From Parvibaculum lavamentivorans DS-1 (GTDB taxonomy: Bacteria; Pseudomonadota; Alphaproteobacteria; Parvibaculales; Parvibaculaceae): a stretch of DNA of 64,000 nt. The notes under the pieces were generated by a model. The model saw nothing but the letters and a program-made list of their open reading frames with translations, made no database searches and was not told the DNA's origin. Made by a program: the position numbers and the translations under genes. Shown piece after piece: positions 18,521 to 27,953 of this stretch. The stretch is from the NCBI RefSeq assembly GCF_000017565.1, contig NC_009719.1, positions 868,001 to 932,000 on the forward strand, in the 5' to 3' direction. Numbering within the stretch: position 1 is the stretch's first letter; each line of letters begins with the position of its first letter.

Positions 18521-20410
18521 TCAGATGTTCTTGCTCGTGCCGGCCACGTCCTGAACTTGAAGCTCATAAAGCGTTTTGTAAAGACCGCCTATGGCAATCA
18601 GTTCATCGTGGCTGCCGATTTCGCGCACTTCGCCACCGGCGAGCACGACGATGCGGTCTGCTTCACGAATCGTCTGAAGTCGATGCGCGATGATGATCGA
18701 GGTGCGCCCCTGCGTGACTTTGGAAAGTGCATCCTGGATGACGAGTTCGGTTTCCGTATCGATGCTCGCGGTTGCTTCGTCGAGAACGAGCACTTCGGGG
18801 TTCATCGCCAGCACGCGCGCAAATGCGAGAAGCTGCCGCTGGCCATGGCTGAGATTGCGCCCGCGCTCCGTCAACATCGTGTCGTAGCCTTGCGGCAAGG
18901 TGCGGATGAAAGGATCCGCATGCACGAGCCGCGCCGCCTCGCGGGCCATCTCGCGCGTGATCGCAGGGTTTCCAAGCGCGATATTGTCGTAGACCGTGCC
19001 GGAGAAAATATGAAAATCCTGCAGCACGACGCCGACCCGTTGCCGGATTTCGGACGGCATCACATCCATGATGTCGATGCCGTCGATCAGGATGGAGTTT
19101 GCCGGCACATCGTAAAAGCGGCAGAGCAGGCGGATGAGGCTCGTCTTGCCGGAACCTGTCGGTCCTACGATGGCGATGCGCTCGCCCGGCTTGATGTCGA
19201 AGCTGACATCTTTCAGGATCGTCGTGCCTGGCGTGTAGCCGAAGGTCAGATGGTTGAACGTCACCTGGCCTTTCAGGTCTTTCGGCAGCGGCTTCGGCTC
19301 TTCCGGCTCCTTCAATGCCTCGTCCCAGTCGAGAGCCTGGAATATCCGCTCGCAACTCGCCATGGCGCGAAAGACGACGTTCCATTGTTCACCCATCGCC
19401 ACGATGGGCCGGAACATCATATCGGCAAATTGTGCGAAGAGGATGACGCTGCCAAGCGTCGCCGCGCCTTCGAACACATGCTGCCCGCCGAACCAGATGA
19501 TGGCCGCCATGGCGAGAAAGGCCATGCTGTCCATCGCCGGGCCATAATAGCTTTCGATCCGGACGGCGAGATTTTCCTGTTCGCGGTTTTCCTCATTGAT
19601 GCCGGTATAGCGCTGAAAGTTGATCTCCTCGCGGCCATATAGTTGCACCACTTCGATACCCGACAGGTTTTCCTGCAGGTTCTCGTTGAGGCGCGACATG
19701 GTGGAGCGGATGCCGCGATAGACCTGCCGCGAGACGATACGGAAGGCCCATGTAGCAAGCGCGGCGAGCGGCAGCAGCAGCATCAACTCGAATGTCAGCG
19801 TGGGGTTGAGTGCCAGCATGATCGAAACGGCGACAAAGAACGGCACGAATTCACCAAGCAGCACGCCAAATCCCGCCAGCAGCTCGAACAGCGTTTCGAT
19901 GTCGTTGGTAAGGCGCGTCATGACGCGGCCGACGGCGACGCGGTCATAGAAACTTGAAGGACGCGTTTCGAGATGCGCGAAGAGGTCGCGCCTCAGGTCG
20001 CGCAATCCATTGAGTACGGTGCGCGCCAGCATGACGCGGAAGCCGTGTCCGAATGCCGCCCAGAGAACCGTCCACACGCCATAGAGAATGCAGGCGGCAA
20101 CGATCGGATGAAGGTCGAGGAGACTGGAAAGAAAAGCGTTGAGGGCCTTCTGACCGAAATCCGGCGCACCGGCGTCGGAAGTCGGCAGCAGAATGCCGTC
20201 GACAACCACGCGGCTAACCACGACAGGGGCAAGCACAGCCGCGCTCGCTGCCAGCAGAACGAAGACGAGCGCGATCAGCCCCTGCCTTCGATATGGCCGC
20301 ATCCAGCGCATGAGCCGGACGATCAGCCCGAAATCGAAGCCGCGCGTCTCCATCTCGTCGTCGAAGATGGTGTAGTCGCGTGTTTTCTTTTCCGGCCGCG
20401 CGTCGCTCAT
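18521..20410 (-). CDS. ABC exporter half-transporter (non-canonical signature motif)
   Basis: 629 residues: six transmembrane helices (about 30-330) fused to an ATPase. Walker A is GPTGSGKT, Q-loop VLQDFHIFSG, Walker B VLVLDEATAS (catalytic Glu present), and H-loop IAHRLQT. The signature is LSHGQ instead of LSGGQ. Its partner, encoded upstream with a 4-base ATGA overlap, has Asp in place of the catalytic Glu. The two defects fall in the same composite ATP site, the pattern of heterodimeric exporters such as TM287/288. Likely exports a lipid or hydrophobic compound. It ends 150 bases before asnO on the same strand. Confidence 0.9.
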   Translation of the reverse strand: MSDARPEKKTRDYTIFDDEMETRGFDFGLIVRLMRWMRPYRRQGLIALVFVLLAASAAVLAPVVVSRVVVDGILLPTSDAGAPDFGQKALNAFLSSLLDLHPIVAACILYGVWTVLWAAFGHGFRVMLARTVLNGLRDLRRDLFAHLETRPSSFYDRVAVGRVMTRLTNDIETLFELLAGFGVLLGEFVPFFVAVSIMLALNPTLTFELMLLLPLAALATWAFRIVSRQVYRGIRSTMSRLNENLQENLSGIEVVQLYGREEINFQRYTGINEENREQENLAVRIESYYGPAMDSMAFLAMAAIIWFGGQHVFEGAATLGSVILFAQFADMMFRPIVAMGEQWNVVFRAMASCERIFQALDWDEALKEPEEPKPLPKDLKGQVTFNHLTFGYTPGTTILKDVSFDIKPGERIAIVGPTGSGKTSLIRLLCRFYDVPANSILIDGIDIMDVMPSEIRQRVGVVLQDFHIFSGTVYDNIALGNPAITREMAREAARLVHADPFIRTLPQGYDTMLTERGRNLSHGQRQLLAFARVLAMNPEVLVLDEATASIDTETELVIQDALSKVTQGRTSIIIAHRLQTIREADRIVVLAGGEVREIGSHDELIAIGGLYKTLYELQVQDVAGTSKNI

Positions 20411-22218
20411 GCCTCGCCTCCCGTCGTTTCGGTCAGCGTCTGCACGAGTTCGTCGCGGCGGCCCTGCTGGCGCTCAAGCGTGGCATAAAGCCCGCCTTTC
20501 GCAATTAGCTCATGATGCGTGCCGATTTCGGCGACGCGCCCCTCATCGAGCACGATGATGCGGTCCGCATGCCGTGCTGTCGAAACGCGGTGCGATACCA
20601 TCAGCGTGGTGCGCCCCTGCCGCAGCGTCTTGAGCCGTGAGAGGATGAATTCCTCCGTTTCCGTGTCGACGGAGGAGAAGCAGTCATCGAGAAGCAGCAC
20701 CGGCGTCTCGCGCACAAGCCCGCGCGCAAGGCTCGCGCGCTGCTTCTGCCCGCCGGAAAGCGTCACGCCGCGCTCCCCCACCATGGTTTCGAGCCGGTGA
20801 GGAAAGCGGCGGATGGTCGCTTCGAGATCGGCGCTTTCCGCCGCGCGCCACACTTCCTCCGTCGCACGGTCCGGATTGTCGTAGGAAATGTTCTGCGCAA
20901 TATGCGTCGCGAAGAGGAAGGGGTCCTGCGGCACCATGGCCACCTCGCTCCGCACCTGCGATACGGGCAGCATCCGGATGTCGCGGCCGTCGAGATAGAC
21001 CGTACCGGGCGGCGGATCGAGCAGCCGCACGATGAGCCGGAGCAGCGTCGACTTGCCGGAGCCGACGCGGCCCAGCAACGCGATCATCTCCCCCTTGCGG
21101 ATTTCGAGCGATACATCGTTGAGCGCCGGCCAGCCCTCGCCGTTTGCCGCCGGGTGCACATAGGAGAGATGGTTGAGCGTGATCGCGCCGCCGATTTCGT
21201 CCAGCGGCGCGGCGTCGGGCGCGTCGCGAATTTCCGGCTCGTGATCCAGAATCTCGAAAATCCGCGCCGCCGCCGATCCGCCGCGCTGAAACAGCGTCAC
21301 CATCACGCCGCCTTCCTTGATCGGCGCTAGCATCATGTTGAGATAGAAGATGAACGCGGTGAAGGTGCCGAGCGTTATGACGCCCTCCACAACCTGCAAT
21401 CCGCCATAGCCGACAACGATCAGCGTGGTGAAGCCGGTGGCCATAAGCATCGCGGAGGTGAGGCCGGAATTGAGCGACATCAGCTTGTAGTAGTTTTTTG
21501 CGTAATGGTCCGAACTGGCGGCGAAGCGATCGGTCTCGCGCGCTTCCTGCGCATGGGTCTGGATGGTGCGGATACCGTTCAGGTTTTCCTGCACCTGCGC
21601 GGAGAGCGAAGAGAACCCCTCCTGAACCTGCGTCGACTGCGTGAAAATCTTCTTCGCGATCACCCATCCGATAACCGCGAACACAGGCAGCGCCGGGAGC
21701 AGCAGAAGCGTCAGCGAGGGCGACTGATAGAACATGAAGATAAAGGCGATGATGCCCGAGAAGCCGAGCACGAAGAGGAGCCTCGTCCCCATGCCGATCA
21801 GCTGGCGGATGAGCATGATGTCGTTGATCGCCCGCGCCATCAGGTCGCCGGTCGTATAGCGGGAGAAGAAGCGCGGCCCCTGCAATTCCAGATGCCAGTA
21901 GAGCCGCTGCCGCAAATCGAAGGCGGCATCGACGCCGACCTCGCGCACATAGCGCCGCCCGAGATTGAAGGCGATGTAGCGGAGCACCATCAGGCCGAGA
22001 ATGGCGAGGGCCGGCACCGCCAGGCGCATGTCGCCCACCGCGATCCTGTCGATCCCCATCTTCAGGAAGAGCGGCATGAAGGCTTCAAGCAGGCGGCCGG
22101 CATTGATAAGCGACATCCCGCCCCAGAAGCGCCACTTGTGGCGCTGGATAAGCGGCACCAGCCGCCACAACGGGCTGGCTGTCCGGTCCGGCCGGGACGT
22201 GGTCGCGCGCGATTCCAC
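20407..22218 (-). CDS. ABC exporter half-transporter (degenerate Walker B)
   Basis: 603 residues: six transmembrane helices then an ATPase with Walker A GRVGSGKS, signature TLSGGQKQR, and Walker B LLLDDCFSS, where Asp replaces the catalytic Glu. This makes it the degenerate-site subunit of a heterodimer with the downstream gene (ATGA overlap). The start is GTG at 22218 and lacks a clear ribosome binding site, so the true start may differ by some codons. It diverges from btaA across a 265-base spacer. The cargo is unknown; multidrug/lipid exporters of the YheIH or BmrCD type are the nearest architecture. Confidence 0.88.
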   Translation of the reverse strand: MESRATTSRPDRTASPLWRLVPLIQRHKWRFWGGMSLINAGRLLEAFMPLFLKMGIDRIAVGDMRLAVPALAILGLMVLRYIAFNLGRRYVREVGVDAAFDLRQRLYWHLELQGPRFFSRYTTGDLMARAINDIMLIRQLIGMGTRLLFVLGFSGIIAFIFMFYQSPSLTLLLLPALPVFAVIGWVIAKKIFTQSTQVQEGFSSLSAQVQENLNGIRTIQTHAQEARETDRFAASSDHYAKNYYKLMSLNSGLTSAMLMATGFTTLIVVGYGGLQVVEGVITLGTFTAFIFYLNMMLAPIKEGGVMVTLFQRGGSAAARIFEILDHEPEIRDAPDAAPLDEIGGAITLNHLSYVHPAANGEGWPALNDVSLEIRKGEMIALLGRVGSGKSTLLRLIVRLLDPPPGTVYLDGRDIRMLPVSQVRSEVAMVPQDPFLFATHIAQNISYDNPDRATEEVWRAAESADLEATIRRFPHRLETMVGERGVTLSGGQKQRASLARGLVRETPVLLLDDCFSSVDTETEEFILSRLKTLRQGRTTLMVSHRVSTARHADRIIVLDEGRVAEIGTHHELIAKGGLYATLERQQGRRDELVQTLTETTGGEA

Positions 22219-22397
22219 GGGAGAAAATCCGGGGCTGGGCGCGAAACGGGCCGCGCCGGTCTGGGCTGGTATCGCCCGGCCTCATATCCCGGGCAAGCCG
22301 CCGGGGCGGGCAGGGAGACGGTGTTTCCTGGGGTTTTAGCGATCTTGCCGACGACTATACGCCTCTCCATCCGATTCGGAAGCAGGCTTGTCGGCCC

Positions 22398-22415
22398 GGG
22401 TCACACGAGGTTCAC
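22398..22415 (+). promoter_or_regulatory. Pho-box-like direct repeat upstream of btaA
   Basis: GGGTCAC-ACGA-GGTTCAC: two 7-base units with 4-base spacing, the geometry of a PhoB site (CTGTCAY-N4-CTGTCAY) in the correct orientation, 68 bases before the btaA start. The match to consensus is only 5/7 and 4/7. Betaine-lipid synthesis is known to be phosphate-starvation induced in alphaproteobacteria, which supports the reading. Confidence 0.4.
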
Positions 22416-22483
22416 ACAAAGCCTGTAGCAGCAGGTGAGAGGCCGCTTGGGCGGCGCTCAAACCCGCGAATGGAGACATACCC

Positions 22484-23764
22484 TTGTCCGACACCGCTGC
22501 CGAAGCCGCGTCCGATGCCGTCATTCCCGCCGGCCGCCGGCGCGATATAAACCGCCGTCTCGCCGCCGCCGTTCATAGGCACAAACCTGCCTCGAAGGAA
22601 GGACTGACGGAACGTCTCTTCACCTGGCTTTTCACCGGTCTCGTCTATCCGCAAATCTGGGAAGACCCCGAGGTCGACATCGCCGCCATGGCTTTGGGGC
22701 AGGACATGTCGCCCGACACGCGGATTGTCGCCATCGCGTCTGGCGGCTGCAATGCGCTCTCCTATGCGACCGCTTCACCCGCCCGCATCACCGCGCTCGA
22801 TCTCAATCCGGCCCATGTGGCGCTGGTGCGGCTGAAGCGCGCCGGTGCCGCTCATCTTCCGGGCTATGACCGGTTTTCCCGCTTTTTCGGCAATGCCGAC
22901 ACGCGCGAGAACCTGAAAACATATGACCGCTTCCTGAAGCCGAATCTCGATGACACGACACGCGCCTATTGGGAGAAGCGCCCCTTCCATTTTCGCCGCC
23001 GCATCGCGCTCTTCGCGCGGGGCTTTTATCGCCACGGTCTTCTCGGTCATTTCATCGGCGCCGCGCATTTCGCGGCGCGGCTCTATGGTGTCTCCTTCCG
23101 CGCACTTGTCGAAGCGCCGACGCTCGATGCCCAGCGCCGCTTCTTCGACGAGAAGCTTGCCCCGCTTTTTGAGAGAAAGACGATCGCCTGGCTGACGGAC
23201 AAGCCTTCGACACTTTATGGTCTCGGCATTCCGCCCGCCCAGTATCAGGCCCTGGCGGGCGGCCGCGAGATGCGCCTCGTCCTGCGCGAGCGGCTCGAGC
23301 GCCTCACTTGCGGTTTCCCCCTGAGCGAAAATTATTTCGCCTGGCAGGCTTTCGCTCGTGCCTATGCGCCGGATGGCAAGGGCCCCTTGCCGCCCTACCT
23401 CAAGCGAGAAAACTTCTCCGTGCTGCAGGCTCGCGCTGGACGCATCGACGTGCTGAATGCCTCCTTCACCGACTATCTGCGGGAAGAAAGCGAAGCGAGC
23501 ATGGACCGCTACGTCCTTCTCGACGCGCAGGACTGGATGACGGACGCACAGCTCAACGACCTCTGGTCCCAGATTACACGCACGGCCCGCCCCGGCGCCC
23601 GCGTCATCTTCCGCACCGCCGCCGAGCCAACACTGCTGCCCGGCCGCGTGGACGATGCGATCCTTGCACGCTGGGCGTACCGCGAAGAGGAATCGCTCGC
23701 CTTCACCGCGCAAGACCGCTCCTCGATCTATGGCGGCTTTCACCTTTACGTGTTGAAGGATTGA
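22484..23764 (+). CDS. btaA: Diacylglycerol 3-amino-3-carboxypropyltransferase BtaA
   Basis: 426 residues (DUF3419 family). It moves the aminocarboxypropyl group of S-adenosylmethionine onto diacylglycerol, the first step of the betaine lipid DGTS. The SAM region is IASGGCNALSYA followed by ITALDLNPAH (about 85-110), and WEDPEVD near residue 60 is conserved in the family. The second half carries YRHGLLG, LYGLGIPPAQ and VLLDAQDWM. The start codon is TTG at 22484 with GGAG 8 bases upstream. btaB begins 4 bases after the stop, and together they make DGTS. Likely induced under phosphate limitation. Confidence 0.92.
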   Translation: MSDTAAEAASDAVIPAGRRRDINRRLAAAVHRHKPASKEGLTERLFTWLFTGLVYPQIWEDPEVDIAAMALGQDMSPDTRIVAIASGGCNALSYATASPARITALDLNPAHVALVRLKRAGAAHLPGYDRFSRFFGNADTRENLKTYDRFLKPNLDDTTRAYWEKRPFHFRRRIALFARGFYRHGLLGHFIGAAHFAARLYGVSFRALVEAPTLDAQRRFFDEKLAPLFERKTIAWLTDKPSTLYGLGIPPAQYQALAGGREMRLVLRERLERLTCGFPLSENYFAWQAFARAYAPDGKGPLPPYLKRENFSVLQARAGRIDVLNASFTDYLREESEASMDRYVLLDAQDWMTDAQLNDLWSQITRTARPGARVIFRTAAEPTLLPGRVDDAILARWAYREEESLAFTAQDRSSIYGGFHLYVLKD

Positions 23765-23768
23765 ACCC

Positions 23769-24449
23769 GTGAGTGTCGCTGGACATGGCGAACAGGATCA
23801 CAGCCGGCTCATGGACCGTGTCTACCGGCGCCAGCGCCACTTTTACGACCTGACACGCCGCTACTACCTTCTCGGTCGCGACCGGCTGATCGCCGAACTC
23901 GCGCCGGCGGCCGGCGGCACCGTGCTCGAAGTCGGCTGCGGCACGGGGCGCAATCTTGTGCGGACGGCGAAGCTGCACCCACAGGCCGAACTTTACGGCA
24001 TGGATATTTCGGATGAGATGCTCGCCAGCGCCCGCAGCGCCGCTACGCGGGCGAACGCCACCGCCATTCACCTCGCCTGGGGAGACGCGACGCGCTTCAA
24101 CCCCTATGCGGCCTTTGGCATCAGCCGCTTCGACCGCATCTATTTGTCCTATACGCTGTCGATGATCCCGGATTGGCAGGCGACGCTTGCTCAGGCGATC
24201 TGCAATCTCGCACCGGGCGGCAGCCTCCACATTGTGGATTTCGGCCAGCAGGAACGTCTGCCGCGCTGGTTCCGCGCGCTCCTATGGGCTTGGCTCGCCC
24301 GCTTTCATGTGAGGCCGCGCGCCGAGCTTCGGCCTGTGCTGCACGCCCTTGCCGAAAAGCTCGGGGCGGAACTCGCGTTCCGCCCCTTGTATCGTGGCTA
24401 TGCCTGGTACGCGGTATTGACCTTGAAGGCGGCTCAGAAAAACGCCTGA
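23769..24449 (+). CDS. btaB: Diacylglyceryl-homoserine N-methyltransferase BtaB
   Basis: 226 residues, SAM-dependent methyltransferase. [11 protein letters not shown] (about 54-64) is motif [11 protein letters not shown] motif II, and [10 protein letters not shown] with [12 protein letters not shown] the later motifs. It trimethylates the amino group of diacylglyceryl-homoserine to give DGTS. The start codon is GTG at 23769, preceded by AAGGA within the btaA end. The N-terminal [24 protein letters not shown] region is typical of BtaB. Its last 16 bases overlap the convergent acyl-CoA dehydrogenase gene. Confidence 0.9.
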   Translation: MSVAGHGEQDHSRLMDRVYRRQRHFYDLTRRYYLLGRDRLIAELAPAAGGTVLEVGCGTGRNLVRTAKLHPQAELYGMDISDEMLASARSAATRANATAIHLAWGDATRFNPYAAFGISRFDRIYLSYTLSMIPDWQATLAQAICNLAPGGSLHIVDFGQQERLPRWFRALLWAWLARFHVRPRAELRPVLHALAEKLGAELAFRPLYRGYAWYAVLTLKAAQKNA

Positions 24450-25663
24450 ATGCCTGTCTGCTCGCGGCCGAGGATCAGCGCATGAACGTCATGCGTACCC
24501 TCATAGGTGTTCACCGCTTCAAGGTTCATGACGTGGCGGATGACGTGATACTCGTCCGAAACGCCATTGCCGCCATGCATGTCGCGGGCGACGCGGGCAA
24601 TGTCGAGCGCCTTGCCGCAATTGTTGCGCTTCATCAGCGAGATGGAGGCGGGCGCTGCCGTCCCGGCGTCGAACATCCGGCCGAGTTGCAGGCAACCCTG
24701 CAGCCCGAGCGTGATTTCCGTCTGCATGTCGGCGAGCTTCTTCTGGATAAGCTGGTTCGCGGCGAGCGGCCGGCCGAACTGCTTGCGGTCGAGCGTATAT
24801 TGCCTGGCCGCATGCCAGCAGAATTCCGCTGCGCCCATCGCGCCCCAGGCGATGCCGTAGCGCGCCCGGTTGAGGCAGCCGAAGGGACCGGCAAGCCCGC
24901 GCACATTCGGCAGCAGGTTCTCATCCGGCACGAAAACATCCTGCAATGAAATCTCGCCGGTAATCGACGCACGCAAGCTGAACTTGCCCTCGATCTTCGG
25001 CGTCTCGAAACCCTTGAAACCGCGCTCGACCACAAAGCCGCGGATGACATCGTCTTCCGTCTTCGCCCAGACGACGGCGAGGTCCGAAATCGGCGCATTG
25101 GTGATCCACATCTTCGCGCCGTTCAGCACATAGCCGCCATCGACCTTCGCCGCCCGCGTCCGCATGGAGCCCGGATCGGAGCCGTGGTCGGGCTCGGTCA
25201 GGCCGAAACAGCCGACCCATTCGCCGGTCGCGAGCTTCGGCAGATATTTTTCGCGCTGCGCCTCGGTGCCATAGGCATAGATCGGATGCATGACGAGCGA
25301 GGATTGCACGCTCATCGCCGAGCGATAGCCGCTGTCGACGCGTTCCACCTCGCGCGCGGCGAGACCGTAGCAGACATAGGAGAGCCCGGCGCAACCGTAT
25401 TTCTCCGGCAGCGTCAGCCCGAGCATGCCCTGCGCGCCCATCTCGTTCATGATTTCGCGATGGAAAATCTCGTGCCGGTTCGCTTCCTTCACCCGCGTGA
25501 AAAGCTTCTCCTCGCAATAGGCGCGCGCGCTGTCGCGCACCATGCGCTCTTCCTCGGTGAGCTGTTCGTCCAGCAGCAACGGGTCCTGCCAGTTGAAGGA
25601 GGCGAGCGGCGGATTGGGCTTCTCGCCGGATTTCGCGGGGCTGGCTTCGGCGGCTTTGCTCAT
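24434..25663 (-). CDS. Glutaryl-CoA dehydrogenase-like acyl-CoA dehydrogenase
   Basis: 409 residues from the ATG at 25663 (AGGA upstream; the longer frame starts at TTG). The acyl-CoA dehydrogenase pattern is complete: [16 protein letters not shown] for [40 protein letters not shown], and the catalytic Glu in [16 protein letters not shown]. The N-terminal [17 protein letters not shown] and the final segment match glutaryl-CoA dehydrogenases, which convert glutaryl-CoA to crotonyl-CoA (lysine and aromatic breakdown). No electron-transfer flavoprotein or CoA-transferase partner is adjacent. Confidence 0.88.
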   Translation of the reverse strand: MSKAAEASPAKSGEKPNPPLASFNWQDPLLLDEQLTEEERMVRDSARAYCEEKLFTRVKEANRHEIFHREIMNEMGAQGMLGLTLPEKYGCAGLSYVCYGLAAREVERVDSGYRSAMSVQSSLVMHPIYAYGTEAQREKYLPKLATGEWVGCFGLTEPDHGSDPGSMRTRAAKVDGGYVLNGAKMWITNAPISDLAVVWAKTEDDVIRGFVVERGFKGFETPKIEGKFSLRASITGEISLQDVFVPDENLLPNVRGLAGPFGCLNRARYGIAWGAMGAAEFCWHAARQYTLDRKQFGRPLAANQLIQKKLADMQTEITLGLQGCLQLGRMFDAGTAAPASISLMKRNNCGKALDIARVARDMHGGNGVSDEYHVIRHVMNLEAVNTYEGTHDVHALILGREQTGIQAFF

Positions 25664-25737
25664 GGGAAAGTCCTCGGGACGCAAGGGAAGGCTGCTTCGC
25701 GATTGATATAGCAGGGTGGGGCGCGGCGGGCGATAGC

Positions 25738-26667
25738 CTACTTGGCGGCCGCTTTTTCCGCGGCTTCCCGCGCACCATGCCGGACATAGGCGCTCATTTC
25801 CTCGGCCAGATGGTCGAACATCAGCCGCATCCGCCGGCTCGTCTTCAAATCCTCATGCATGGCGATCCAGACATCTAGCTCGAAATCGATCGCCCCCGGC
25901 AGCACCGATACGAGATCGGGATAGCGAAGCGCGAGCGGATACTGGCACATGCCGAAGCCGACCCCGGCCCTGAGCGCCGCAAATTGCCCCACATCGCTGT
26001 CGCAGCGGAAGGCAAACAGCTCGCGGCTGAGCGGAAAGCCGCCGAGGTCCTTCAGCCGCCGGATCGAGGATTCCCGGTCGAAGCCGATGATTGGATATTG
26101 CGTAAGATCCTCGACAGATTGGGGCATGCCGAAGCGCTGGATCAGGTTCTTGTGGGCGTGGAGTCCGAGCCCGATCGTGCCGCATTTTTTCGCGACAAGG
26201 GAGGTTTGCGTCGGCCGGACCATGCGAATGGCAATGTCGGCGTCGCGCCGGATGAGGTCGTCCGTCCTGTTCGACAGCACGAGCTCGATGGCGATGCGCG
26301 GATGTTTCTCGCAAAAGGCGGCGAGGATCGAGGGCAGCACCTCCGTGCCGATCATCTCGCTTGCGGTGATGCGGACCGTCCCCCGGTCTTCCTCCGCCTC
26401 GCCGGACGCCGCCCGCCGCAGCGCCTCCGCCGCCATCGACATGGCCTCCGCATGGGGCACCAGCGACAGGGCCGCTTCCGTCGGTGCGAGCCCGCCCTGG
26501 GAGCGGGTGAAGAGGCCGACGCCGAGCGCTTCTTCCAGCGCATCCACATGCCGCCCCACGGTCGGCTGCGTCAGGCCAAGCTGCCGCGCAGCCCCCGAAA
26601 GGCTCCCCTCCCGCACGACCGCAAGGAAGGACCGGTAAAGCTCCCAGCCGGGTTGTTCGTTGTTCAT
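25738..26667 (-). CDS. LysR-family transcriptional regulator
   Basis: 309 residues. The N-terminal winged helix-turn-helix is [31 protein letters not shown] (split: SGAARQLGL / [13 protein letters not shown]), with an effector domain from about residue 90 ([18 protein letters not shown]) to the end. It diverges from the NAD-epimerase gene at 26766. Two palindromes lie in the spacer, at 26666-26679 overlapping its own start and at 26706-26723. The usual inference is that it represses itself and controls the divergent gene. Effector unknown. Confidence 0.88.
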   Translation of the reverse strand: MNNEQPGWELYRSFLAVVREGSLSGAARQLGLTQPTVGRHVDALEEALGVGLFTRSQGGLAPTEAALSLVPHAEAMSMAAEALRRAASGEAEEDRGTVRITASEMIGTEVLPSILAAFCEKHPRIAIELVLSNRTDDLIRRDADIAIRMVRPTQTSLVAKKCGTIGLGLHAHKNLIQRFGMPQSVEDLTQYPIIGFDRESSIRRLKDLGGFPLSRELFAFRCDSDVGQFAALRAGVGFGMCQYPLALRYPDLVSVLPGAIDFELDVWIAMHEDLKTSRRMRLMFDHLAEEMSAYVRHGAREAAEKAAAK

Positions 26668-26679
26668 ACAAAAATGTAT
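26666..26679. promoter_or_regulatory. Inverted repeat overlapping the lysR start
   Basis: ATACA-AAAA-TGTAT overlaps the start codon of the LysR gene at 26667. This is a likely autoregulatory half of a LysR binding region. Confidence 0.4.
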
Positions 26680-26705
26680 ATCAGATAGCAGAATTTAGGC
26701 AATTC

Positions 26706-26723
26706 ATATTCATACGTGAATAT
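26706..26723. promoter_or_regulatory. LysR-type operator between lysR and the epimerase gene
   Basis: ATATTCA-TACG-TGAATAT: perfect 7-base arms, containing a T-N11-A core, 42 bases before the rightward gene and 38 before the LysR start. Size, AT content and position fit the regulator's main site. Confidence 0.6.
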
Positions 26724-26765
26724 TTCATTCTCCAGTCAACGAAACGGTGACCCCGGAGAAAGACA

Positions 26766-27788
26766 ATGACCTCTACGGCCCTCATCCTCGGCGCGACAGG
26801 CGGCTTCGGCGGCGAAACGGCGCTGGCGCTCCACCGCCACGGCTGGCAGATCCGTGCTCTTCACCGCAATCCGAAGGCCGCCGCCCGCGCCCTGTCCGAC
26901 ATGCCCTTCATCGACTGGGTGAAGGGCGATGCCATGAGCGCCGGAGACGTCCGCGCCGCCCCCGTGAATGTCGATGTGATCGTCCATGCCGTGAACCCGC
27001 CCGGCTACCGCAACTGGGGCAGCACCGTCCTCCCCATGATCGGCAACACGATCGCCGCCGCCAGGGAAGCGGGCGCGCGCATCGTCTTCCCCGGCACCGT
27101 CTATAATTTCGGGCCGGATGCCTTTCCGCTTCTCGCCGAAACCTCGCCGCAAAATCCGAAGACGCGCAAAGGCGCCCTCCGCGTCGAGATGGAACGCCGC
27201 CTCCGCGCCGCCTCGGAAGAGGGCGTGCCCGTGCTGGTCCTGCGCGGAGGCGATTTCTTCGGCGGCTGCAATCCCGGCAACAACTGGTTCGCGCAGGGCC
27301 TCGTGACGCCCGGCAAGCCGCTCCGCTCCGTCAGCTATCCGGGGCCGCACAAGGTCGGCCACAACTGGGCCTATCTGCCGGACATGGCGGAGACGGTCGC
27401 GCGGCTGCTGTTGCGCGCGGATGAGCTGAAGCCCTTCGAGGTCTTCCACTTCGGCGGCCATTGGCTTGAGCAAGGCATCGAGATGGCGGACGCCGTCCGC
27501 TTCGCTGCCCGCAAGCCGGACCTCCCCGTGAAGCGCCTCCCCTGGTTCGCGCTCACGGTTCTCTCGCCCTTCGTCGAGACGTTCCGCGAGATGCGCGAGA
27601 TGCGCTACCTCTGGAAAAAACCCGTGAAGCTCGACAATGCGAAACTCGTCGCCTTCCTCGGCCACGAGCCCCACACGCCCCTCGACATCGCCGTCCGCAC
27701 GACGCTTGCCGGCCTCGGCTGTATCGACATGGCGGACACCTCCTCCCGTCCCGCAAGCCTCTCCCTCACAGAAGGAACGATCCGATGA
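26766..27788 (+). CDS. NAD(P)-dependent epimerase/dehydratase-family protein
   Basis: 340 residues, extended short-chain dehydrogenase fold. ILGATGGFGGETALAL near residues 7-22 is the nucleotide-binding loop. The usual Tyr-x3-Lys is not clear; TVYNFGPD is at the expected place, so catalysis may be atypical. The protein resembles sugar epimerase-like NAD-binding proteins of unknown substrate. Upstream, the LysR gene diverges from it with a palindromic operator. Its stop codon overlaps the start of a 36-residue protein (ATGA), so the two are translationally coupled. Confidence 0.78.
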   Translation: MTSTALILGATGGFGGETALALHRHGWQIRALHRNPKAAARALSDMPFIDWVKGDAMSAGDVRAAPVNVDVIVHAVNPPGYRNWGSTVLPMIGNTIAAAREAGARIVFPGTVYNFGPDAFPLLAETSPQNPKTRKGALRVEMERRLRAASEEGVPVLVLRGGDFFGGCNPGNNWFAQGLVTPGKPLRSVSYPGPHKVGHNWAYLPDMAETVARLLLRADELKPFEVFHFGGHWLEQGIEMADAVRFAARKPDLPVKRLPWFALTVLSPFVETFREMREMRYLWKKPVKLDNAKLVAFLGHEPHTPLDIAVRTTLAGLGCIDMADTSSRPASLSLTEGTIR

Positions 27789-27895
27789 CCCGCACGAACC
27801 GCATCGAACGCATGTTCAACGCCTTCGTCCTCACCACCCTCGCGCTCTACGTCATGAGCTTCCTGCACGAGACGGCCGGGCAATACTTGGTTTGA
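27785..27895 (+). CDS. 36-residue membrane-associated small protein
   Basis: An ORF of 36 codons whose ATG overlaps the stop of the epimerase gene (ATGA). It has a basic start (MTRTNRIERMFNAF), a hydrophobic centre (VLTTLALYVMSFL) and a short polar end (HETAGQYLV). A single hydrophobic helix is likely. The overlap, the good position before a terminator and the coherent composition argue that it is real rather than a chance frame. It lies below the size limit of ordinary gene finders. Function unknown; a membrane partner of the epimerase is one guess. Confidence 0.5.
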   Translation: MTRTNRIERMFNAFVLTTLALYVMSFLHETAGQYLV

Positions 27896-27902
27896 ATAAG
27901 AA

Positions 27903-27932
27903 AACGGCGGCGGAAGAAATTCCGCCGCCGTT
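27903..27932 (-). terminator. Bidirectional terminator
   Basis: A perfect 12-bp stem (27903-27914 with 27921-27932) has loop agaaat. On the minus strand it is followed by TTTTCTTATTC. It ends the leftward nitronate monooxygenase gene and probably the epimerase operon. Confidence 0.85.
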
Positions 27933-27953
27933 CTGTGCCAGAAAGCCGGAGCC

